From positions 2,561,234 to 2,625,233 of the forward strand of contig NZ_KB900539.1 of the NCBI RefSeq assembly GCF_000378945.1: a stretch of DNA of 64,000 nucleotides. The letters run 5' to 3'. How positions within the stretch are numbered: the stretch's first letter is position 1; each line of letters opens with the position of its first letter. This stretch comes from Methyloversatilis universalis EHg5. GTDB lineage: Bacteria; Pseudomonadota; Gammaproteobacteria; Burkholderiales; Rhodocyclaceae. The notes below the pieces were generated by a model that was not told the DNA's origin, did no database searches, and worked only from the letters and a program-made list of their open reading frames with translations. A program made the translations under genes and the position numbers. Shown piece after piece: positions 1 to 9,006 of this stretch.

Positions 1-1
1 C

Positions 2-145
2 ATCGTCCTCCGCACGCACAGCGAGCACTGGCGCGGAAAGGCGGTCAGCGGCGATGGTGCGCTGACCGCCGGTTACCGCGGCCGTTTCGACGAAATCTGG
101 GAGGCCTGTTCGTGTTGCATCAGCACAACAAAACTGGGCCTGTAA
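2..145 (+). CDS. C-terminal end of an unidentified protein (partial)
   Basis: The window opens inside an open frame that ends at the TAA at 143-145 and gives 47 residues. The fragment has ordinary high-GC codon use and contains FDEIWE near its end. That motif resembles the end of a phospholipase D-type domain, but the piece is too short to assign. The last residues (CSCCISTTKLGL) look unlike the rest, so the natural stop may have been altered. No start is visible. Confidence 0.35.
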   Translation: MVLRTHSEHWRGKAVSGDGALTAGYRGRFDEIWEACSCCISTTKLGL

Positions 146-273
146 AACCTTGTTTCCAGACGTGCAACTTGATACCCATCGCTCGTGCTACTATTTTGGG
201 CTGATCGAGGTCGCTAGCTCGATCGGGTGATTTACCGAATTCACGTTGATTGCCAACAGCCAAGGAAACCAAA

Positions 274-516
274 ATGCAAAAGTCGCTCCTCCTCGCCGCC
301 ATTCTCGCCGCTGCCCTGGCCGCTTGCTCGAAGCCGCAAGAAGCCCCGGCCCCGGCCGCTGAACCCGCTCCGGCCGCTGCCCCGGCACCGGCTGCTGAAC
401 CGGCACCGGCTGCTGCCCCGGCTGCTCCGGCTGACGCTGCTGCTCCGGCCGCCCCGGCTGCTGACGCTGCTGCTCCGGCTGCTCCGGCTGCTGCCCCGGC
501 CGAAGAGAAGAAGTAA
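274..516 (+). CDS. Small Ala/Pro-rich lipoprotein
   Basis: An 80-residue protein. It has a short basic start, a hydrophobic stretch and a lipobox (LAAC, Cys at residue 18), so it should be exported by Sec, lipidated and anchored in the envelope. After SKPQE the mature part is almost only Ala and Pro in runs of PAPAAE and PAAPA, ending EEKK. Such tails act as flexible spacers and no catalytic residue is present. I chose the ATG at 274 because AAGGA lies 8 bases upstream; an in-frame ATG at 250 would push the signal peptide inward. A good terminator follows at once, so it is probably a single-gene transcript. A GATCGAG/CTCGATC hairpin lies upstream at 203-224. Function unknown. The cytochrome lipoprotein at 25663 has the same type of Ala/Pro linker. 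Confidence 0.8.
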   Translation: MQKSLLLAAILAAALAACSKPQEAPAPAAEPAPAAAPAPAAEPAPAAAPAAPADAAAPAAPAADAAAPAAPAAAPAEEKK

Positions 517-535
517 TTCTTCTGCCTCGTGCATG

Positions 536-566
536 AAAAAAGCCGGCGCAAGCCGGCTTTTTTTAT
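536..566 (+). terminator. Rho-independent terminator of the small lipoprotein gene
   Basis: AAAAAGCCGGC and GCCGGCTTTTTT form a strong stem with a short GCAA loop, followed by a T-run. It starts 20 bases after the lipoprotein stop codon. The A-tract before the stem means it may also work in the other direction. Confidence 0.9.
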
Positions 567-993
567 TGGTGCTTCAGAATGGGGGCTTCAAATTCTGCAG
601 CCCGGGTCATCGAAGCATCGACAGCGCTTCAGGAATCTCTGAAGCGTCTCCATGCGCACCAAGAACACTGCGTACCTGATCTCTTAGCTGCATCCTGACC
701 GGATTTCCGGCAGGGAATGGGCAATCGCTCTCAGCGCAGGCCTCATCGCGGCGAGGCGCCGCTTGTATGTTCATCTACGGCAAGCGTAGTAGTGGACGCT
801 TATCGGGCGGAGGGACGAGCGCCGCATCTGACGGCAAGCACGTACAGACAGTGGGAGAGATGTCCCGCCTTCACCCCCGAGCACCGATGAGGAATCCTTC
901 GGACCGCGTCCGTCACGGTACCGACCATATCCTGCAAGCCTGTGCCCAGGTGACCCCGACAAGCCCTTCAACCATAGTCCGGAGGTGCTCATC
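567..993 (+). other. Non-coding stretch upstream of the IS110 transposase; possible left end and bridge-RNA region
   Basis: About 425 bases without a supportable gene lie between the terminator and the IS110 transposase. In IS110 elements of the IS621 type, the long non-coding left end encodes the structured bridge RNA that pairs with target and donor DNA. This stretch is long enough for that role. I could not fix the left boundary, since no terminal inverted repeat or target duplication can be read from one copy. A GGAGGT ribosome-binding site at its end (981-986) serves the transposase. Confidence 0.4.
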
Positions 994-1959
994 GTGACAA
1001 GTCAGACCGAATCCCCCCGCTTTGGCATCGACGTCTCCAAGCGCTGGCTGGACATCGCCGAGTACGGCCGCTCGCCGGTGCTGCACATCGACAACACCGC
1101 CCAGGCCATCCGCGGCTGGCTGCGCACCTTGCCCCCGGGCGCCTGCCACATCGCCTGCGAATCCACCGGCACCTACCACCGCGCGCTGGTCAAGCTGCTC
1201 ATCGGCGCCGGTCATCGGGTGTATCTGATCGACGGCTACACGCTGTCCAGATACCGCGACACGCTGGGCCAGCGTGCCAAGACCGATCGGCACGACGCGG
1301 GGCTGATCGCCCGCTATCTCGCCCACGAAGGGGCGCGTCTGCGCCCGTTCTCGCTGCCGCCCCGTGCGGTGACCGACCTGCGCGCCCTGTTGCGCCGTCG
1401 CGCCACCCTGGTGCGTTGCCTGGGCCGCATGCGTCAGAGCATGGAGGAGCTGCCCGGCTTCACCCGCCAGGTGCGGGCCGTCACCGAGCGGATCCAGGCG
1501 CTGATCAAACGGCTGGAGCAGCGCATCGCCGCGCTGATCGGCACCAGCGGCTGGGGCGACCCGTACCGGCGCATCCTGAAGGTTGAAGGCATCGGCACAC
1601 TCACCGCCGCCGGTCTGTGCGCCACCTTCCACCGCGCCCCATTCGGCCGGGCCGATGCCTTCATCGCCTTCCTCGGCCTGGATGTGACCGTACGCCAATC
1701 GGGCACCCAGCGCGCACGCGGGGTGCTCAGCAAGAAGGGCGATGCCGAGATGCGCCGCCTGCTCTACAACGCCGCCATGGCGGCCAGCCGATCCAGTACC
1801 TGGCAGCCCTTCTACCAGCGCATGCTCCAGCGCGGATTCAGCCGCACGCAGGCGCTGGTCGCGCTGGCCAGAAAGCTCGCAAGGGTCGCCTTCTCGCTAA
1901 TGAAGAACGCCTCCGACTACGTCCCTCAACAACACGAAAACGCTTGCGCTCGAACATAG
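994..1959 (+). CDS. IS110-family transposase
   Basis: A 321-residue recombinase of the IS110 family, which uses a RuvC-like DEDD catalytic core with a C-terminal serine domain. The acidic residues are visible: Asp13 (FGIDVSK), Glu56 (CESTGTYH), then Asp98 and Asp101 (KTDRHDAG). The C-terminal Transposase_20 part has the usual VEGIGTLTA and FIAFLGLDV segments and the GVLSKKGDAEMRR motif. The GTG at 994 is preferred over the GTG at 985 because GGAGGT at 981-986 gives normal spacing. The frame looks intact and the length is normal, so the element may be active. It separates the lipoprotein gene from the ccm operon. The right end before 2150 is not defined. Confidence 0.9.
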   Translation: MTSQTESPRFGIDVSKRWLDIAEYGRSPVLHIDNTAQAIRGWLRTLPPGACHIACESTGTYHRALVKLLIGAGHRVYLIDGYTLSRYRDTLGQRAKTDRHDAGLIARYLAHEGARLRPFSLPPRAVTDLRALLRRRATLVRCLGRMRQSMEELPGFTRQVRAVTERIQALIKRLEQRIAALIGTSGWGDPYRRILKVEGIGTLTAAGLCATFHRAPFGRADAFIAFLGLDVTVRQSGTQRARGVLSKKGDAEMRRLLYNAAMAASRSSTWQPFYQRMLQRGFSRTQALVALARKLARVAFSLMKNASDYVPQQHENACART

Positions 1960-2153
1960 AATCTCCCACGCGCCCTCTCCCACATACCCTCTTCACTGTT
2001 TCACCGGTCGCCGGAATAGCTCCCGCCATCGCTCAGTGCAGAAATTCAGGCATATCCCTCACCGACGCCGCACCGACCCGTCGCGCACCTTTCCCTCCGT
2101 GTTACCGAAGCCGGCAGGCGTCGCGCCGGCACCCGCGACGGTGCGCGCTTGCG

Positions 2154-2999
2154 TCAGGGCTTCGGCGCAGACTCCAGGTCTTGCAGGCTTTCGCGTATCG
2201 GCGCGATCAGCGGCGAATCCGCCGGCAGCAGCTTGAGCAGACGGTCCCAGTGCAGGCGCGCACCGGCGGCGTCGCCCCGCTGCATCGCCGCGCTGCCGGC
2301 CAGCGCCAGCGCCTTCACGTTGTCCGGATCGATTTCCAGCGCCTTCTTCAGCAGCCGCTCAGGCTCACCCGCAAGCTGACGCCCCTGCTTCATCGCCACC
2401 GCGTCGGCGTAGTCGGTCCAGGCCTGCGCGTCGCGATCGACGATTTTCACCAGGCTGGCGTAGGCATTGGCGGCGTCTTCGAAGCGCCCCATGGCGAAGT
2501 AAGAGCGCGCCAGCATCTGCCAGCCTTCAGCGTTGTCCGGCTCAGCCTTCATGCGCTCGGCCAGCCGCGCCACCATGGCCTGTATCTGTTCCGGCGTCAC
2601 TTCGCCCTGCTCGGCCTGCGGCTCGCTGCGGCGCGGTGCCTCAACCGCCTGCGGGTGACCGAGCGCCAGGTACACCGGCAGCGCGATCACCGGCACCGCA
2701 GCGGCAGCGGCGAAAGCCAGCCAGCGGCCGGACGAGCGACCGCGAACCACCGCCGCAACACCGGCCTCGTCGAGCACGCGGCGTTCGAGTTCGGCGCAGG
2801 AAATGCGGTACTGGGTGTCGTCGATCAGGCCTGCCGCCAGATCGCGGTCCAGTTCGGCCAGTGCGTCGCGGTGGATGGCCAGCGTGAGCGCGCGTTGCGC
2901 ATCGGTGCCGTCAGCGCCGCGTGCGCGCAGCAGCGGCAGCACGACGAAAACCAGCGCGAGCAGCAGCATGGCTGCCGCGCCCATCATGAAGGTGTTCAA
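2154..2999 (-). CDS. ccmI: Cytochrome c biogenesis protein CcmI (CycH), TPR chaperone
   Basis: A 281-residue protein, last of nine ccm genes. CcmI binds unfolded apocytochrome c at the periplasmic face and hands it to the CcmFH haem ligase. The N-terminus is a membrane segment (residues 5-24) with a cytoplasmic loop rich in Arg/Leu (HRDALAELDRDLA, typical of CcmI). A second membrane segment lies near residues 108-126, then periplasmic TPR repeats (GWQMLARSYFAMGRFEDAANAY; DPDNVKALALAGSAAMQRGD). It is shorter than E. coli CcmH/CcmI, as is usual in betaproteobacteria. Its ATG overlaps the stop of ccmH by four bases, so the two are translationally coupled. Confidence 0.93.
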   Translation of the reverse strand: MNTFMMGAAAMLLLALVFVVLPLLRARGADGTDAQRALTLAIHRDALAELDRDLAAGLIDDTQYRISCAELERRVLDEAGVAAVVRGRSSGRWLAFAAAAAVPVIALPVYLALGHPQAVEAPRRSEPQAEQGEVTPEQIQAMVARLAERMKAEPDNAEGWQMLARSYFAMGRFEDAANAYASLVKIVDRDAQAWTDYADAVAMKQGRQLAGEPERLLKKALEIDPDNVKALALAGSAAMQRGDAAGARLHWDRLLKLLPADSPLIAPIRESLQDLESAPKP

Positions 3000-3484
3000 A
3001 CCTGCTTCTCCTCGCCATTCAGCAGCGCGCGTGCGCGCGCGTGTTCATCGGCGCTCAGTGTGTTGGCCGCCGCCGCACGTGCGGCGCGGGTGCGCAGCCG
3101 GCGCAGCAGCGCGAACGCCACCGCCCCCAGCAGCACGAAAGGACCGGCCCACAGCAGCACGGTGGTGGCTTTCAGCGGCGGGCGGTAGAGCACGAAGTCG
3201 CCGTAGCGCTCGACCATATAGCTCTTGATTTCGTCGTCGGTGCGGCCGGCAGCGATCTGTTCGCGCAGCTGCTTCTTCAGGTCGAGCGCGAGGTCGGCGT
3301 GCGAATCGGCGATGTTCTGGTTCTGGCAGACCAGGCAGCGCAGTTCCTCGCCCAGCTTCTGCACCCGAGCTTCCAGCACCGGGTCGGTCGCGACCGACGC
3401 CGCTTCGTCGGCGTGCAGAGCCCCCCAGGGCAGCAGCAGCGCGACCAGCGCCGGCATCAGCAGACGATGCAGCGGGCGGCTCAC
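2996..3484 (-). CDS. ccmH: Cytochrome c maturation protein CcmH (CycL), apocytochrome thiol reductase
   Basis: A 162-residue membrane-anchored periplasmic protein with the family signature LRCLVCQNQ, so the redox pair is Cys50 and Cys53. CcmH keeps the CxxCH thiols of apocytochrome c reduced or forms a mixed disulfide with them before CcmF attaches haem. A signal peptide (residues 1-25) leads to the short three-helix domain, then one membrane span (TTVLLWAGPFVLLGAVAFALL) and a charged tail. It overlaps ccmG and ccmI by four bases on each side. Confidence 0.95.
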   Translation of the reverse strand: MSRPLHRLLMPALVALLLPWGALHADEAASVATDPVLEARVQKLGEELRCLVCQNQNIADSHADLALDLKKQLREQIAAGRTDDEIKSYMVERYGDFVLYRPPLKATTVLLWAGPFVLLGAVAFALLRRLRTRAARAAAANTLSADEHARARALLNGEEKQV

Positions 3485-4011
3485 GTCGCGGCCTCGAGCT
3501 GCTTCACGCGCGGCAGGATGTCGTCGCGCAGCTTTTCCGGGGTCAGCGGGCCGGTGTGCTTGTAGCGAATGACGCCGGCCTTGTCGACGATGAAGGTTTC
3601 CGGCGTGCCATAGACGCCGAAGTCGATGGCCACCCGGCCATCGCGGTCATGTGCCGACAGCAGATACGGGTCACCGTGCTGCGCCAGCCACTTCAGTCCG
3701 GCATCCCGCTCGTCCTTGTAGTGCAGTCCGATCATCGGCACCACGCCCGACTTGCCCAGTTCGACCAGCAGCGGATGTTCCTGGCGACAGGACACGCACC
3801 AGGACGCCCACACATTTACCAGCCACACCTTGCCCTTCATGTCGGCCGGCGAAAAGGTCTTGCCCGGATCGGCCAGCTGCGGCGCGGAAAAGGCCGGCAC
3901 CGGCTTGCCGATCAGCGGACTGGGTACCTCGCGCGGGTTCAGGTAGAGGCCGGCAAAGAGAAAGCCTGCGAGCACCACGAAGATGCCCAGCGGCCAAAGA
4001 AAACGATTCAC
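3481..4011 (-). CDS. ccmG: Thiol:disulfide interchange protein CcmG (DsbE)
   Basis: A 176-residue periplasmic thioredoxin-like protein held by an N-terminal membrane anchor (residues 5-24). The active site is WCVSC (Cys72 and Cys75), and the cis-proline loop is YGTPETF. CcmG passes electrons from DsbD to CcmH or apocytochrome c. The sequence around the active site (NVWASWCVSCRQEHP) is typical of the DsbE group. It lies 43 bases after ccmF and overlaps ccmH. Confidence 0.95.
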   Translation of the reverse strand: MNRFLWPLGIFVVLAGFLFAGLYLNPREVPSPLIGKPVPAFSAPQLADPGKTFSPADMKGKVWLVNVWASWCVSCRQEHPLLVELGKSGVVPMIGLHYKDERDAGLKWLAQHGDPYLLSAHDRDGRVAIDFGVYGTPETFIVDKAGVIRYKHTGPLTPEKLRDDILPRVKQLEAAT

Positions 4012-4054
4012 GGCGGAAGTCTCCGTTCGATGTGTCGGGCGCGCCTGACCGGGG

Positions 4055-6064
4055 TCAGGCGTGCTGTTGCTGCGCAGGCGGCAGCGACTGTGCGGAGGCA
4101 GGCTCAGCCTTCTTCGCGTCGCGCTGCGCGAGCTTGCGGTAGCGCCGGTCCGCTGCGGCCATGACGCCGCCCAGCGCCATGATGAGCGCGCCGAACCAGA
4201 TCCAGTTCACGAAGGGCTTGTAGAAGATGCGCACGATCCAGGCCTCGCCGTCGGGCAGCGGTTCGCCCATCGACACGTACACGTCACGGGTGAAGCCGGA
4301 ATCGATGGCCGCTTCGGTCATCGGCATCTGCGACACGCGGTAAATGCGCTTTTCCGGGTTCATGATGGCCACCGGGCGGCCGTCGCGGGTTACCTCGATG
4401 CGGCCGCGCGCGGCGTCGTAGTTCGGACCGTCGTGCGGCACCGCACCGTGGAACTTGAAGGTGTAGCCGGCGAGTTCGGCGGTCTGGCCGGGCGACATCT
4501 TCATGTCGGCGTTCTGCTGGAACGCGCTCACCATCGTGATGCCGACCACCGTCACCGCCACACCGAGGTGGGCCAGCCACATGCCCCAAAAGCCACCGGG
4601 CAGCGCGCGCACGCGGTCCACCCAGCTGCCCTCGCCGTTGCGCACGCGCACCCGCTCGACGAAAAGCTGCAGGCTGGTGGCAACGATCCACACGGTGGCG
4701 AAGGCGCCCAGACCCAGCATGGGCTTGAAGTCACCGCCCAGCACCACCGCGAGCACGGTGGCGGCCACGCTGACCGCGAAGGCCCAGCGCAGGCGCACGG
4801 TCAGGCCCGGCACGTCGTCCTTCTTCCAGCGCACGAAGGGGCCGATCGCCATCAGGAACAGCACCGGCGTCATCAGCGGCACGAACACCGCATTGAAATA
4901 AGGCACGCCGACCGAAATCTTGCCCATGCCCAGCGCGTCGAGGAACAGCGGATACAGCGTGCCGAGCAGCACCGCCGAGGTGGCCACCGCCAGCAGCACG
5001 TTGTTCGCCAGCAGCGATGTTTCGCGCGACAGCAGCGCGAAGCCGCCCCCCAGACCGACCGACGGCGCGCGCAGCGCGAACAGCAGCAGCGAACCGCCGA
5101 TCACGAACACCAGCAGCGCGAGGATGAACACGCCGCGTTCCGGGTCGGTCGCGAAGGCATGCACCGACGTCAGCACGCCGGAGCGGACCAGGAAGGTGCC
5201 GAGCAGCGACAGCGAGAACGCGGCGATGGCGAGCAGCACGGTCCAGCTCTTGAAGGCGCCGCGCTTTTCGGTCACCGCCAGCGAGTGGATGAGCGCGGTG
5301 CCGACCAGCCAGGGCATGAAAGAGGCGTTTTCGACCGGATCCCAGAACCACCAGCCGCCCCAGCCCAGTTCGTAGTAGGCCCAGTAGCTGCCGAGCGCGA
5401 TGCCGAGCGTCAGGAACACCCAGGCCGCGGTGGTCCACGGACGCGACCAGCGCGCCCAGGCGGCGTCGAGCCGGCCACCGATCAGTGCCGCCAGCGCGAA
5501 GGCGAAGGCGACCGAGAAGCCGACGTAGCCCATGTACAGCATGGGCGGATGGAAAATCATGCCCGGATCCTGCAGCAGCGGATTCAGGTCGCGGCCGTCA
5601 ACCGCGGCCGGCAGCAGGCGGTCGAAGGGGTTGGAACTGGCCAGCATGAACGCGAGGAAGCCGACCGACACCCAGCCCAGCACCGCCAGCACGCGCGCCA
5701 CCATTTCGTCCGGCAGGCGGCGCGAGAACACGCTCACCGCCAGCGACCACACCGACAGCATGAACACCCACAGCAGCAGCGAACCTTCGTGGCTGCCCCA
5801 GGCGGCCGCGACGCGATATTCGAGCGGCAGCGTGGAATTGGAGTTGGTGGCGACGTTCAGCACCGAGAAGTCGTTCAGCACGAAGGACTGGATCTGGCAG
5901 AAGAAGGCGAACGCCACGAACACGAACACGCCCTGGGTGAGCGGCCGCGCGCTGGCCATCAGCCTTGCGTCACCGCGCTGCGCACCGACCAGCGGAATCA
6001 GCCCCAGCAATACCGACAGCGCCAGCGCGATGGCCAGCGAAAAATTGCCCAACTCGGGAAACAT
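4055..6064 (-). CDS. ccmF: Haem lyase CcmF
   Basis: A 669-residue polytopic inner-membrane protein that ligates haem from holo-CcmE to apocytochrome c. It has the family WWD motif (GWGGWWFWDPVENAS) facing the periplasm, flanked by conserved histidines, with about 15 membrane segments along the chain. A large periplasmic domain precedes the last span. Length is normal for CcmF. It follows ccmE by 64 bases. The long opposite-strand open frame over this gene is a GC-bias shadow. Confidence 0.96.
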   Translation of the reverse strand: MFPELGNFSLAIALALSVLLGLIPLVGAQRGDARLMASARPLTQGVFVFVAFAFFCQIQSFVLNDFSVLNVATNSNSTLPLEYRVAAAWGSHEGSLLLWVFMLSVWSLAVSVFSRRLPDEMVARVLAVLGWVSVGFLAFMLASSNPFDRLLPAAVDGRDLNPLLQDPGMIFHPPMLYMGYVGFSVAFAFALAALIGGRLDAAWARWSRPWTTAAWVFLTLGIALGSYWAYYELGWGGWWFWDPVENASFMPWLVGTALIHSLAVTEKRGAFKSWTVLLAIAAFSLSLLGTFLVRSGVLTSVHAFATDPERGVFILALLVFVIGGSLLLFALRAPSVGLGGGFALLSRETSLLANNVLLAVATSAVLLGTLYPLFLDALGMGKISVGVPYFNAVFVPLMTPVLFLMAIGPFVRWKKDDVPGLTVRLRWAFAVSVAATVLAVVLGGDFKPMLGLGAFATVWIVATSLQLFVERVRVRNGEGSWVDRVRALPGGFWGMWLAHLGVAVTVVGITMVSAFQQNADMKMSPGQTAELAGYTFKFHGAVPHDGPNYDAARGRIEVTRDGRPVAIMNPEKRIYRVSQMPMTEAAIDSGFTRDVYVSMGEPLPDGEAWIVRIFYKPFVNWIWFGALIMALGGVMAAADRRYRKLAQRDAKKAEPASAQSLPPAQQQHA

Positions 6065-6128
6065 GGTGGTTCCTGCCTCTGAAACGTCACACGCCGGCGA
6101 ACACCGCCGACGCGTCCGGTCTGGCCCC

Positions 6129-6575
6129 TTACTGGACGACCGTGGATTGCGCCTTCTTCGCCTGTTCCAGCGCGTGCGCCGCTTCCGGCGGCATGTAGTT
6201 CTCGTCGTGCTTGGCCAGCACTTCGCTGGCGGTAAACAGCCCGGCTTCGTCGAGCTTGCCCTGGGCGACCACGCCCTTACCTTCCTTGAACAGGTCCGGC
6301 AGCGCGCCCTTGTAGGCCACGGTGAGGGTATGGGCGGTATCGGTCACGACGAATTTCACCGAAGTGCCGTCGTCGCCGCGCTGCAGGCTGCCTTCCTGCA
6401 CCATGCCGCCGATGCGGAAAGTGCGGCCCTGCGGTGCTTCCTTCGCCGCGACCTGGGTCGGGCTGTAGAAGAACACCATGTTGTCATTGAAAGTGTTCAG
6501 CACCAGCGCGACCGCGCCGACCAGCAGCGCGATACCGGCGCCGATCAGCGCCATGCGTTTCTGACGCGGCTTCAT
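6129..6575 (-). CDS. ccmE: Haem chaperone CcmE
   Basis: A 148-residue haem chaperone with an N-terminal anchor (residues 9-26) and an OB-fold periplasmic domain. The haem-binding motif KHDENY is present with His123, the residue that bonds covalently to haem in E. coli CcmE. CcmE takes haem from the CcmABCD complex and delivers it to CcmF. Its start overlaps the stop of ccmD by four bases. Confidence 0.96.
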   Translation of the reverse strand: MKPRQKRMALIGAGIALLVGAVALVLNTFNDNMVFFYSPTQVAAKEAPQGRTFRIGGMVQEGSLQRGDDGTSVKFVVTDTAHTLTVAYKGALPDLFKEGKGVVAQGKLDEAGLFTASEVLAKHDENYMPPEAAHALEQAKKAQSTVVQ

Positions 6576-6769
6576 GCACCGCCCCGCTTTTCGGCTTCGA
6601 TGCGGTCCAGCGTCGCATCGCGCTTCACCTGCGCGCGCGCCCGCTTCATGCGGCGCGACAGCGCAATCAGTTCAAAGGCGATGACCGCACCGGTCACGCC
6701 GTAGGAGGCCCAGACGAAAAAGCCGTATCCGCCCATGGCCCAGAAGTGGCTGGCGCTTTCCCAGTTCAT
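6572..6769 (-). CDS. ccmD: CcmD, small subunit of the haem-loading complex
   Basis: A 65-residue protein with one membrane span ([21 protein letters not shown]) and a very basic cytoplasmic tail, the standard shape of CcmD. It releases holo-CcmE from the CcmABC complex. It begins at the ATG at 6769 within a longer open frame and overlaps both ccmC and ccmE by four bases. The N-terminal segment MGGYGFFVW is a good match to the family. Confidence 0.9.
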   Translation of the reverse strand: MNWESASHFWAMGGYGFFVWASYGVTGAVIAFELIALSRRMKRARAQVKRDATLDRIEAEKRGGA

Positions 6770-7566
6770 GCCTTGCTGTCTCCGTTGAAGTCGGCACCCG
6801 TGACGAGCTTGCGCACCCAGTCGGCGCTGCGCTCGCGTTCGATCATGATGGCGCGCACCCGCACGAGCGCGGCGCCTATCGTGTAGGCCCAGGCCGCCAG
6901 CGCCATCATCAGCATGCCTGTCAGCATGGTGGTGGCCATGGTCGGCGCAGCCGTCAGGCTTACAGACGCGCCCTGATGCAGCGTGTTCCACCACTTCACC
7001 GAAAAATAGATGATGGGCACGTTCACCGCGCCGACGATGGCGATCAGCGCGCCCGCGCGATCGGCCCGGCGCGGGTCGTCGATGGCGGCCTGCAGCGCCA
7101 TGTAGCCGCAGTACAGGAAGAACAGGATCAGTTCCGAGGTCAGCCGCGCGTCCCACACCCAGTAGGTGCCCCAGGTCGGCTTGCCCCACAGCGCACCGGT
7201 CCACAGCGCGACGAAGGCCCAGATGGCGCCGGTCGGCGCCAGCGCAGTGGCCATCATGAAACTCAGCCGGGTGTTGAACACCAGACCGACTGCACACCAG
7301 AAGGCCATCGCCAGATAGACCACCATGGACATCCAGGCGGCCGGCACGTGGATGAAGATGATGCGGTAGCTGTCGCCCTGGGTGGCGTCGGTCGGCGCAA
7401 CGAAGAAACCGATGTAGAGGCCGGCCAGCGTCAGCAGCGCGGCAGCGATCCAGCACGGCCACAGCAGCTTGCCGGCGAGCGGGAAGAAGGTCTGCGGGCT
7501 GGCGTAGTGGAAGAAGCTGAAGCCGGGCGACGGGGCACGGGCGACGGAAGACTGTGTTTCGGACAT
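6766..7566 (-). CDS. ccmC: Haem exporter/handling protein CcmC
   Basis: A six-span membrane protein that presents haem to CcmE through its tryptophan-rich WWD domain, here WGTYWVWDARLTSE. A conserved His lies in the IHVPAAW loop. I took the ATG at 7566 (266 residues); a GTG at 7614 would add 16 unlikely residues and neither has a clear Shine-Dalgarno. A gap of about 127 bases separates it from ccmB, so a second promoter could lie there, although the gene order is the standard one. Confidence 0.94.
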   Translation of the reverse strand: MSETQSSVARAPSPGFSFFHYASPQTFFPLAGKLLWPCWIAAALLTLAGLYIGFFVAPTDATQGDSYRIIFIHVPAAWMSMVVYLAMAFWCAVGLVFNTRLSFMMATALAPTGAIWAFVALWTGALWGKPTWGTYWVWDARLTSELILFFLYCGYMALQAAIDDPRRADRAGALIAIVGAVNVPIIYFSVKWWNTLHQGASVSLTAAPTMATTMLTGMLMMALAAWAYTIGAALVRVRAIMIERERSADWVRKLVTGADFNGDSKA

Positions 7567-7693
7567 CAACGAAGCGGGATCACCCGGTCTCGATTTGGTG
7601 AGGACGGCAGGCACTCAACGTGCGAGCCCGCATGCCGGCAGACGCCCACCGGCAAAAAACAGCAAGTTTAACCGAGCGCTGCGCGCCGCCCTA

Positions 7694-8362
7694 TCAATCC
7701 TGGGCAATGCGTAACGCCGCCGCGCTGGCCACCGGCGCCACCGCCAGCGCCACCAGCAGACAGGCCGCCAGCAGCGCCAGATTGGAGCCGACCTCCAGCC
7801 CGGCCCGCCACCGGTCTATCGCGCCAGCGCCGAAAATGAGCACCGGAATGTAGAGCGGCAGCACCAGCAGCGCGATCAGCGCACCGCCACCGCGCAGCCC
7901 CAGTGTCAGCGAAGCGCCGATGGCGCCAAGCAGCGACAGCGTGGGCGTGCCGATCAGCAATGACGCGCACACGATGAGCGTTTCGTCCGGCGTAAGGCTG
8001 AACTGCAGCGCGATCAGCGGTGCGATCAGCACTAGCGGCAGTCCGGTCAGCAGCCAGTAGGCGCACACCTTGGCGAGCACGATCACTGCCAGCGGCTCCA
8101 CGGACAGCAGCATCTGCTCAAGGGTTCCGTCCGCCTCGTCAGATTCGAACAGCCGGCTCACCGACAACAGGGTCGCGAGCAGCGCCGCCACCCACATGAC
8201 GCCGCCGGCAATCTGCGCCAGCTGGTCAGGTTCCGGCCCCACGCCCAACGGAAACAGGCTGGTCACCAGCAGGAAGAAGCCGAGTGCGGTCAGCACGTCG
8301 GAACGGCGGCGCCAAGCCAGCAGCAGGTCGCGCCGCAGCACGGCCATGAACACGCTCAGCAT
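7694..8362 (-). CDS. ccmB: Haem exporter membrane subunit CcmB
   Basis: A 222-residue inner-membrane ABC permease with six spans that works with CcmA and CcmC. It begins MLSVFMAVLRRDLLLAWRRRSD and has the family segment LFESDEADGTLEQMLLS. The start is the ATG at 8362, whose ATGCTGA overlaps the ccmA stop; the open frame extends upstream but only as a shadow of ccmA. Confidence 0.94.
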   Translation of the reverse strand: MLSVFMAVLRRDLLLAWRRRSDVLTALGFFLLVTSLFPLGVGPEPDQLAQIAGGVMWVAALLATLLSVSRLFESDEADGTLEQMLLSVEPLAVIVLAKVCAYWLLTGLPLVLIAPLIALQFSLTPDETLIVCASLLIGTPTLSLLGAIGASLTLGLRGGGALIALLVLPLYIPVLIFGAGAIDRWRAGLEVGSNLALLAACLLVALAVAPVASAAALRIAQD

Positions 8363-9006
8363 GCGTAGTCGTCCAGATTGAGCAGCGCGCGGCGCGACGC
8401 GTCGATCTCCACCGGCTGGTGGGTGGTGTAGATGACCGCGCCGCCACCGCGGATGTGATCCGCCATCGCACCGGCCAGCTGCGCGACCGCGCGCACGTCG
8501 AGCGCAGTGAAGGGTTCGTCCAGTATCCACAGGCGGGCGCGGGTGCCGCACAGCAGACGGGCCAGCGCGACACGGCGACGCTGACCCTGCGACAGATTGC
8601 GGGCCGGCACGTCCAGCCGGGCACCAAGGCCGATGTCGACCAGCGCACGCAGCGCGGTGTCTTCGCCCAGCGCCTCGCCGGCGATGGCGGCACTGGCGCG
8701 CAGGTTTTCCAGCGGCGTGAAATCGTCCTTCACCGCATTGCGGTGACCGAGATAGAGCAGCCCGGCGCGCCAGGCGTCTTTCGCCTTCTTCACCGGTTCG
8801 CCGCCCCAGCGCAGTTCGCCGGATTCAGCCTCCGACAGCCCGCACAGAATGCGCAGCAGGCTGGTCTTGCCGCTGCCATTCGCCCCGCCCACCTGCAGCA
8901 GCTCGCCCTCGCCCACCGCCAGTTCAAGGCCGGCGAACAGCCGCGCGGAGCCGCGGGTACAGGCGAGCGCATGAGCGGAAATGAGCGGAACGGTGGCCTC
9001 GGCCAT
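8356..9006 (-). CDS. ccmA: Haem exporter ATP-binding protein CcmA
   Basis: A 216-residue ABC ATPase, first gene of the ccm operon. Walker A is GANGSGKTS, the signature is LSQGQRRRVALARLL and Walker B is LWILDEPFTALD. ATP hydrolysis by CcmAB drives release of holo-CcmE. Its promoter should lie between 9007 and about 9150, where I see no strong sigma-70 match. Confidence 0.95.
   Translation of the reverse strand: MAEATVPLISAHALACTRGSARLFAGLELAVGEGELLQVGGANGSGKTSLLRILCGLSEAESGELRWGGEPVKKAKDAWRAGLLYLGHRNAVKDDFTPLENLRASAAIAGEALGEDTALRALVDIGLGARLDVPARNLSQGQRRRVALARLLCGTRARLWILDEPFTALDVRAVAQLAGAMADHIRGGGAVIYTTHQPVEIDASRRALLNLDDYAC

Noticed and set aside
913-1698. 261-codon minus frame over the IS110 transposase
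   Set aside because: Opposite-strand shadow; the plus strand has all catalytic residues.
4061-6082. 673-codon frame opposite ccmF
   Set aside because: Same GC shadow effect; ccmF motifs on the minus strand are decisive.
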